Of a stretch of 8,500 bases of DNA, positions 4,743-8,500 are shown piece after piece. Every line of letters starts with the position of its first letter. The stretch's first letter is position 1. The translations under genes were made by a program, and so were the position numbers. The DNA lies in NCBI GenBank assembly GCA_031266495.1, contig JAISAX010000465.1, positions 1 to 8,500 on the forward strand, read 5' to 3'. Below the pieces are notes generated by a model, which saw nothing but the letters and a program-made list of their open reading frames with translations, made no database searches and was not told the origin of the DNA. This DNA comes from Opitutaceae bacterium (GTDB lineage Bacteria > Verrucomicrobiota > Verrucomicrobiae > Opitutales > Opitutaceae).

Positions 4743-6821
4743 TCACTGTACGATGGAAGTGGATTCGATCACCGTGAGTGTTTGCTGCCAGACGGTATCG
4801 GCGTAGGGAATATATTGATACCCCTCGCCGATGGCGAAGGAGGGCATCAAACCTCCGGCCCACGCAGTGCCGCCATTATTGACACTGAATCCTGCAAATA
4901 CACCCTCCATATCCATCGTAGCGAAGGAATCGCGACGGCTGAGGACATAGCCGGTATCTGTCGGGTTGGCGACTGTCATCGGAAGGGCCGATCCCAGGAA
5001 GTAGCCCGCCTGTGCCGATAGTGCGTACACCGTGGGGCCCCGCGGCACTACGCCGCCGAAGTCGAGCACCGCATCGACGCTCGCGCTGGCGTTGGTCACC
5101 AGGGCGGCATAACCGACAGGCAGCGCATAATCGGCACCTGCAGACCAGCCGTTACCGTTATTGCGCTTGGTGGCAGCCAGCACGGCTCCGTAGCTGGGGG
5201 AAGCCTCGTCCATATCCACGATGCCCACCGTCGAGCGACCTGGCAGGGCGTCGAACAGGTCGGCAACGGTGTTTGGACCGTCGAACTGGTTGGCGACCAG
5301 TTTTATCTTGCCTGCGGGGACGGTGACACGGGTCTGGCCGGCAATCGTCGTGTTGTAGATCACGGCGGCGCCTGCCTCCGCTGACGGGGTGCCGTCGGGG
5401 TTGAACGCGTGAGTGCTCGTGACCACGCGGTAGAACCGGGCCGTTTCGCCTCCGGCCAGCGGGGCGATGACGAGCGTGAACGCCGTCTTGTCGTCGTTGA
5501 GCGTAAGCGTGTAGTGGGTGTTCTCCACGGCCACAGGCCATTCGCTGGTGGTGCGCAGATCGGTCGTGGTGACCACCTGCATCTTCGCCAGATCGAACTC
5601 CTGCGACTGGCCGGAGTTCTCCTCGCCGGCACCGATCTCGCCGCCGATGATGATGCCGCCGGGGTTCGTCGGATCGGGGATCACCACAATCGTGCCGTCG
5701 TCGATCTTCGGCGGGATCACGGGCTGCGGGTCGGTGACCGTGATCGTCACGCTCGCGGTCTTCGCGGCAGGGAAGGTCGCCGTCACGGGACCGCTGGTAA
5801 CTTCGGTTCCGAACGCGTTGGCCGCTTTCAGCGTGTAGTTGCCTGCGACGGTCGCCGGGTAGCTCGTCTCGCCGGTGACGGGCACGGTGCTGCCGCCGGG
5901 CAGGACGAGCGTGAGCGTGCTCGCTCCGGTGACGCTCCATGAGAGGGTCGCGCTGGTCTGCGACTGCGCCGTTACGGTGTACGTGTGCGTGCCTGCCGCG
6001 AGGCCGGTCACGGTCTGGCTGCCGCTGGCATCGGTCGAGGTCGTCATGCCGGGGCCGCTCACACTGACCGAGGCCGCATTGCTCGTCCCCCACATGAGCG
6101 TGGTGGCCAGCGGCGCGGTGCCGCTCGTCGGGTTCGCAATGATCATCGCACCCGGCTCGTCGGGATTGTTGTCCGTGACCGTAAAGCTGTCGATGCTCGC
6201 CGCTGGCTCGGCCGTCCAATGCGCCCACAGCGTGTGGTCCTCTGCCGTGTTCATCGTTGTGGTGTCGAGCACTTGCGTGCCTCCGCTTGCTTTGGTGTAC
6301 CAGCCGTCGAACGTGTAGCCGGGACGCGTAGTGCTGGCGAGGGTTTCGTACTTGTTGTTATACCTGACGTTCTTGCTCGCGGGGCTCGCGGTGGTTCCGC
6401 CGTTCGCGTTGAATGTCACTTTGTACGTATTAGGGATCCAAGACGCGTAGAGCGTACGGGTGCCAGTATACGTTGAGTCCCACTTTTTGACAGGGGTCAT
6501 CTTCGAGTCATAATAATAGTTCCCGGCGCCATTCGCATTGTCCTGGTAACCATTAAAGGAGTAGCCGACCTTCGTCGGCGCGGTCGCGCTCGGCAGGTAC
6601 TCTCCGTAGATGCCCACGACGCTGTTGGTGCCTCCGGTGCCTCCATTTTTGTCGAATGTTATGGTGGTTTGACCCTCAGCCAGTTGGGCGGTGGCGAGGG
6701 AGGCGAGGAAGGCCAGCAGGAAGAGGCGGACGTACTTGGCAAGGCCGGTGCCGGTGAGCGCGACGGGCAGCGCCCGCCAGAACGGGGACGCGCAACGGGT
6801 TGTTTGTTTTTGTAGTTTCAT
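4743..6821 (-). CDS. Secreted InlB B-repeat / Ig-like surface protein
   Basis: A 692-residue exported protein. Residues 29-50 form a long-n-region signal peptide (KYVRLFLLAFLASLATAQ). Two InlB B-repeats (Listeria-Bacteroides repeat) follow: 53-129 (ITFDKNGGTGG ... GYSFNGY ... LYASW) and 132-203 (YKVTFNANGG ... RPGYTFDGWY ... LWAHW). Then comes an Ig-like or PKD-like Thr/Ser/Val-rich region (about 209-363), a Pro/Gly/Ile hinge (364-400), and a C-terminal beta-rich module (about 405-692) with ARFYRVV, IKLVANQFDGPNTVADLF (506-523) and repeated Gly/aromatic strands. It lacks a PEP-CTERM tail, LPXTG motif, transmembrane end or recognised autotransporter domain, so its retention is unclear. It lies 66 bases after the DUF6261 gene and 44 before the PEP-CTERM gene, all on one strand. 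B-repeats usually mediate protein-protein or cell-surface contacts; an adhesin or surface-layer role is inference. The ATG at 6821 has no clear ribosome-binding site. Confidence 0.82.
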   Translation of the reverse strand: MKLQKQTTRCASPFWRALPVALTGTGLAKYVRLFLLAFLASLATAQLAEGQTTITFDKNGGTGGTNSVVGIYGEYLPSATAPTKVGYSFNGYQDNANGAGNYYYDSKMTPVKKWDSTYTGTRTLYASWIPNTYKVTFNANGGTTASPASKNVRYNNKYETLASTTRPGYTFDGWYTKASGGTQVLDTTTMNTAEDHTLWAHWTAEPAASIDSFTVTDNNPDEPGAMIIANPTSGTAPLATTLMWGTSNAASVSVSGPGMTTSTDASGSQTVTGLAAGTHTYTVTAQSQTSATLSWSVTGASTLTLVLPGGSTVPVTGETSYPATVAGNYTLKAANAFGTEVTSGPVTATFPAAKTASVTITVTDPQPVIPPKIDDGTIVVIPDPTNPGGIIIGGEIGAGEENSGQSQEFDLAKMQVVTTTDLRTTSEWPVAVENTHYTLTLNDDKTAFTLVIAPLAGGETARFYRVVTSTHAFNPDGTPSAEAGAAVIYNTTIAGQTRVTVPAGKIKLVANQFDGPNTVADLFDALPGRSTVGIVDMDEASPSYGAVLAATKRNNGNGWSAGADYALPVGYAALVTNASASVDAVLDFGGVVPRGPTVYALSAQAGYFLGSALPMTVANPTDTGYVLSRRDSFATMDMEGVFAGFSVNNGGTAWAGGLMPSFAIGEGYQYIPYADTVWQQTLTVIESTSIVQ

Positions 6822-6836
6822 AGGTAGGACAAGGAA

Positions 6837-6871
6837 TTGCGGATTTTTGATTGTGGACTGCGGACGTAGGC
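6837..6871. repeat. Heptamer array before the InlB-repeat gene
   Basis: The units are TTGCGGA, TTTTTGA, TTGTGGA, CTGCGGA and the weaker CGTAGGC, with consensus YTGYGGA and exact 7-base phasing. It fills half of the 66-base gap between the DUF6261 gene and the InlB-repeat gene, just before the latter's start. Confidence 0.7.
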
Positions 6872-6887
6872 GGGTGGCGCGGGAGGG

Positions 6888-7805
6888 TCAGGTTTTTTTG
6901 GCGCGGGCGGTGGCGGTGACATCCACTTCGAGCGGCACGGGGATCGTGATTTCGGCTTCGCCGTTGCCGGCCCCGGCTCCGGCTCCGCCGGTGTTGGTGT
7001 TGCCGGCTCCGTTGCCGGGGGCGGGGGTTTCGTCGCCTGCGTCGGCGTCGGTGCCGGGGGAGGGATCGCCGGGGGTTTTGCGTTTGCCGTGGCGGGCGGC
7101 GGCACGGGCATAATAGTCGATGCGGGCGTTGAGCGCGGCGATAAAGGTGTCGATCGCCGTGGCGGCGGCGGCATCGGGCGCGGTCAGCGAGAGGGCGTTC
7201 ACTTTCTCAAAGATGGCGCGCAGGTTTTGTTCGATGGCGGGGCGCAGGTCGCGCATCGCTCCGACATCGGGGCGAGCGGCGGTCTCGGCGTAACGGGCGG
7301 CGAGGTCCGTCACGAATTTGTTGTTGGCGTTGGCAAGGGCGTCCACCCAGGCATTGAGTCCGAGGGTGTCCACCTGCGGGGCGGCCAAGGTGGGGGATTG
7401 CAGGTCTTCAACGAGGTTGGTAATGGCGGCGGTTTCCTCGTTGTAGGTGCCGGTGGCGATGTCGCGCTTGTACTTGTCGAGCGTGACGAGGAGTTGCGCG
7501 GCCACGGGGCGTTTGTTGGCTTCGTAGTGGCGCCCGGCGTAGAGGGTGGCGAGGTCGCGCAGGGCTCCGTAGAGCTGGTCGCGTTGGGCGTCTTCCGCAG
7601 CGAGGATCGGGGTGAGGGCGCTCTTGCGGGCGGGTTGCAGGGCGACGTCGGCGGCGGCTCGCAGGCGGTTGAACTCGCCATAGAGCGCGTCACCGAGGCC
7701 GGTTTTTACGGGTTCGCTGTTCTTGATGAGGCCGAGCAGGTCGGTCTGGAACTGGTACATTTCCTCGTTGCGCAGGTGGCTGAGTCTTATGACGTGCAGT
7801 TTCAT
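6888..7805 (-). CDS. DUF6261 family protein with low-complexity C-terminal tail
   Basis: From the internal ATG at 7805 this is a 305-residue, mostly helical protein without signal peptide. It matches the DUF6261 pattern known mainly from Bacteroidota: an N-terminal LRNEEMYQFQTDLL (11-24), a helix with RKSALTPILAAEDAQRD (60-76), KYKRDIATGTYNEETAAITNLVEDL (111-135), LNAWVDALANANNKF (150-164) and the closing helix FIAALNARIDYYARAAARHGKRK (221-243). The family function is unknown. Residues 244-285 are an Asp/Gly/Asn/Thr/Ala-rich linker, followed by a short beta-prone end (EITIPVPLEVDVTATARAKKT, 285-305). The open frame continues upstream to 8153, but that part translates 42-bp repeats into Pro-rich 14-mers and is rejected; the start at MKLHVIRLSHLRNEE fits the family's N-terminus. 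No Shine-Dalgarno is visible. It is the first gene of the probable three-gene operon. Confidence 0.82.
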   Translation of the reverse strand: MKLHVIRLSHLRNEEMYQFQTDLLGLIKNSEPVKTGLGDALYGEFNRLRAAADVALQPARKSALTPILAAEDAQRDQLYGALRDLATLYAGRHYEANKRPVAAQLLVTLDKYKRDIATGTYNEETAAITNLVEDLQSPTLAAPQVDTLGLNAWVDALANANNKFVTDLAARYAETAARPDVGAMRDLRPAIEQNLRAIFEKVNALSLTAPDAAAATAIDTFIAALNARIDYYARAAARHGKRKTPGDPSPGTDADAGDETPAPGNGAGNTNTGGAGAGAGNGEAEITIPVPLEVDVTATARAKKT

Positions 7806-7840
7806 GGTGTTATGCGGTGATGATTGGGTGCGGGACGGGT

Positions 7841-8050
7841 TTCCGGGAGCGGGCGGCGGGAGGGTTTTTACAAAGTTCAGGGTTGCGCCCGCAGGCGGAG
7901 GTCCGGGCGGGACGCCGGGGATGATTTCGCCTGCGGGCGGAGATCGGATTCGGGTGCGGGGCAGGGTTGCGCCTGCGGGCTGCGGGGCAAACGGGACGCG
8001 GGGCAGGGTTTCGCCCGGGGGCGGAAGTCCAAACCGGGTGTGGCGCAGGC
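7841..8050. repeat. 42-bp tandem repeat, four clear units plus one divergent
   Basis: Units begin at 7883, 7925, 7967 and 8009, each with TTKCGCCYG, then a GGGCGG-like core, a variable middle, and GCGGGGCAGGG-like end; a divergent unit precedes at 7841. Unit length is 42 in every case, a multiple of three, so the minus frame reads 14-residue Pro-rich repeats (PPAGATLPR...). Variable positions are not biased to third codon positions as far as I can judge, so I treat it as non-coding satellite-like DNA directly upstream of the DUF6261 gene. Confidence 0.75.
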
Positions 8051-8447
8051 TTCCTGCCTGCATTTTTGTGAATAGCGCGAAGCGCGGTGAGTTTTGTTCG
8101 CCGGGCGGAAGATGGAAGCGGCGCTTCGCGCCAGGAGAAACGATGGCAGGCAAGATGCCTGCGCTACGGGGCGCGCTTCGCGCGTCGGGCGGCGCGATGC
8201 GCCGTCCACGGCCAGGATGGCCGTGCCACGCGGTGAGGCAACGTCCACGGGCTGGAAGCCCGTGCCACGCGGCTGGAGCGGTGGCGCGTGGCGGACGGTG
8301 TGTGGCGCTCCGCGGCGGTCAACTGACGAATGAATCTGGAGGGAATGTGGCATCGGCGGGACGTGGGCGTCACAGGGACGCCTTCCCGGCCACTTCTGCG
8401 GTGGGGCTTGCGGGAGTATCCCGAAAGCGGCCCACCGGCAGCGGTGG
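8045..8447. repeat. Cluster of consecutive short palindromes (REP-like)
   Basis: Perfect stems, in order: GCAGGC/GCCTGC (8045-8061), GGCGC/GCGCC (8120-8132), GCAGGCA/TGCCTGC (8146-8162), CGCGC/GCGCG (8172-8184), CGGCGC/GCGCCG (8190-8204), CACGGCCA/TGGCCGTG (8207-8225), CACGGGCT/AGCCCGTG (8246-8264), CCACGCG/CGCGTGG (8265-8291), GGCGTC/GACGCC (8366-8382), CGGGA/TCCCG (8411-8423) and CCACCG/CGGTGG (8432-8447). Most loops are three to five bases. The order suggests a mosaic of dispersed palindromic units rather than one structure. Confidence 0.75.
8204..8272. repeat. Two 30-bp direct copies of a palindromic unit
   Basis: Copies at 8204-8233 and 8243-8272 share GTCCACGG at the left, a GGA loop, and CCGTGCCACGCGG at the right. 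Three bases on each side of the loop differ, but as compensating pairs (CCA/TGG against GCT/AGC), so the 8-bp stem is kept in both. Covariation of this kind indicates that the hairpin itself is what is maintained. Confidence 0.8.
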
Positions 8448-8500
8448 CGCGAGATACCCATCTCCATTCAGTCCGGCAAGCGTCACAAGGTCAAATCGCG

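Larger units (their letters stand above)
7806..8500. other. 695-base region without a convincing gene, composed of repeats
   Basis: Open frames on both strands exist only because GC is high and the sequence is repetitive; their products are Arg/Pro/Ala-rich and follow the repeat units. The left part is a 42-bp tandem array and the middle and right parts are successive small palindromes. The last 50 bases hold nothing recognisable. No promoter for the DUF6261 operon could be picked out. Confidence 0.65.

Noticed and set aside
4699..4863. N-terminal extension of the PEP-CTERM gene to the ATG at 4863
   Set aside because: It would overlap the end of the InlB-repeat gene and bury the signal peptide; the start at 4698 has a good ribosome-binding site.
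6990..7080. Several G runs that could form a G-quadruplex
   Set aside because: They are codons of the Gly/Pro/Ala-rich linker of the DUF6261 protein in a high-GC gene, so no separate function is supported.
7089..7820. 243-codon Gly/Val-rich plus-strand open frame
   Set aside because: Antisense shadow of the DUF6261 gene with no domain.
7841..8050. Possible CRISPR array
   Set aside because: Units abut directly with no unique spacers, and the repeats are degenerate along their whole length.
7806..8153. 116-residue N-terminal extension of the DUF6261 protein
   Set aside because: It translates the 42-bp repeats into Pro-rich 14-mers, whereas the family N-terminus begins at the ATG at 7805.
7877..8467. 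196-codon minus-strand open frame in the repeat region
   Set aside because: Its sequence follows the palindromic and tandem repeats unit by unit; no domain and no start signal.

Overview
The window looks like Verrucomicrobiota DNA, most plausibly an Opitutaceae-type genome. This is inferred from the high GC content, a PEP-CTERM surface protein, a secreted InlB B-repeat protein, a DUF6261 protein, and intergenic DNA packed with heptamer arrays and small palindromes. No rRNA, tRNA or CRISPR array was seen.

Layout: (a) 1-258 holds no confident gene; it has a 16-C homopolymer and two inverted arrays of heptamers. (b) 259-1887 (+) is a family 1 extracellular solute-binding protein of a carbohydrate-type ABC importer; its permeases are not in the window. 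(c) 1983-2650 (-) is a compact two-gene unit, a DUF4926-type small protein followed by a DUF6883-type protein, overlapping by ATGA. Its base composition is visibly less GC-rich than its neighbours. It converges on the solute-binding gene, and a 12-G tract lies between them. (d) 2697-2738 is a near-perfect hairpin, followed by 2774-3748 (-), an IS481-like DDE transposase/integrase that keeps the fold but seems to have lost both catalytic aspartates. (e) 3864-3971 is an elaborate three-tier intrinsic terminator for the minus-strand genes to its right. (f) 4015-7805 (-) is a likely operon: DUF6261 protein, then a 692-residue InlB B-repeat/Ig-like secreted protein, then a small PEP-CTERM protein. 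The PEP-CTERM anchor is knocked out of frame by one extra base. (g) 7806-8500 has no convincing gene; it consists of 42-bp tandem repeats followed by a run of about ten short hairpins.

Functional reading: the minus-strand operon makes envelope or surface proteins, at least one originally a substrate for exosortase sorting. The solute-binding protein points to sugar uptake. The DUF4926/DUF6883 pair with the degenerate transposase forms an accessory, probably acquired, segment between them. The strongest unusual observations are the single-base disruption of the PEP-CTERM tail, the long multi-stem terminator, the translationally coupled DUF4926-DUF6883 pair, the transposase lacking its Asp residues, and the recurring 7-bp-periodic arrays with unrelated sequences placed between genes.
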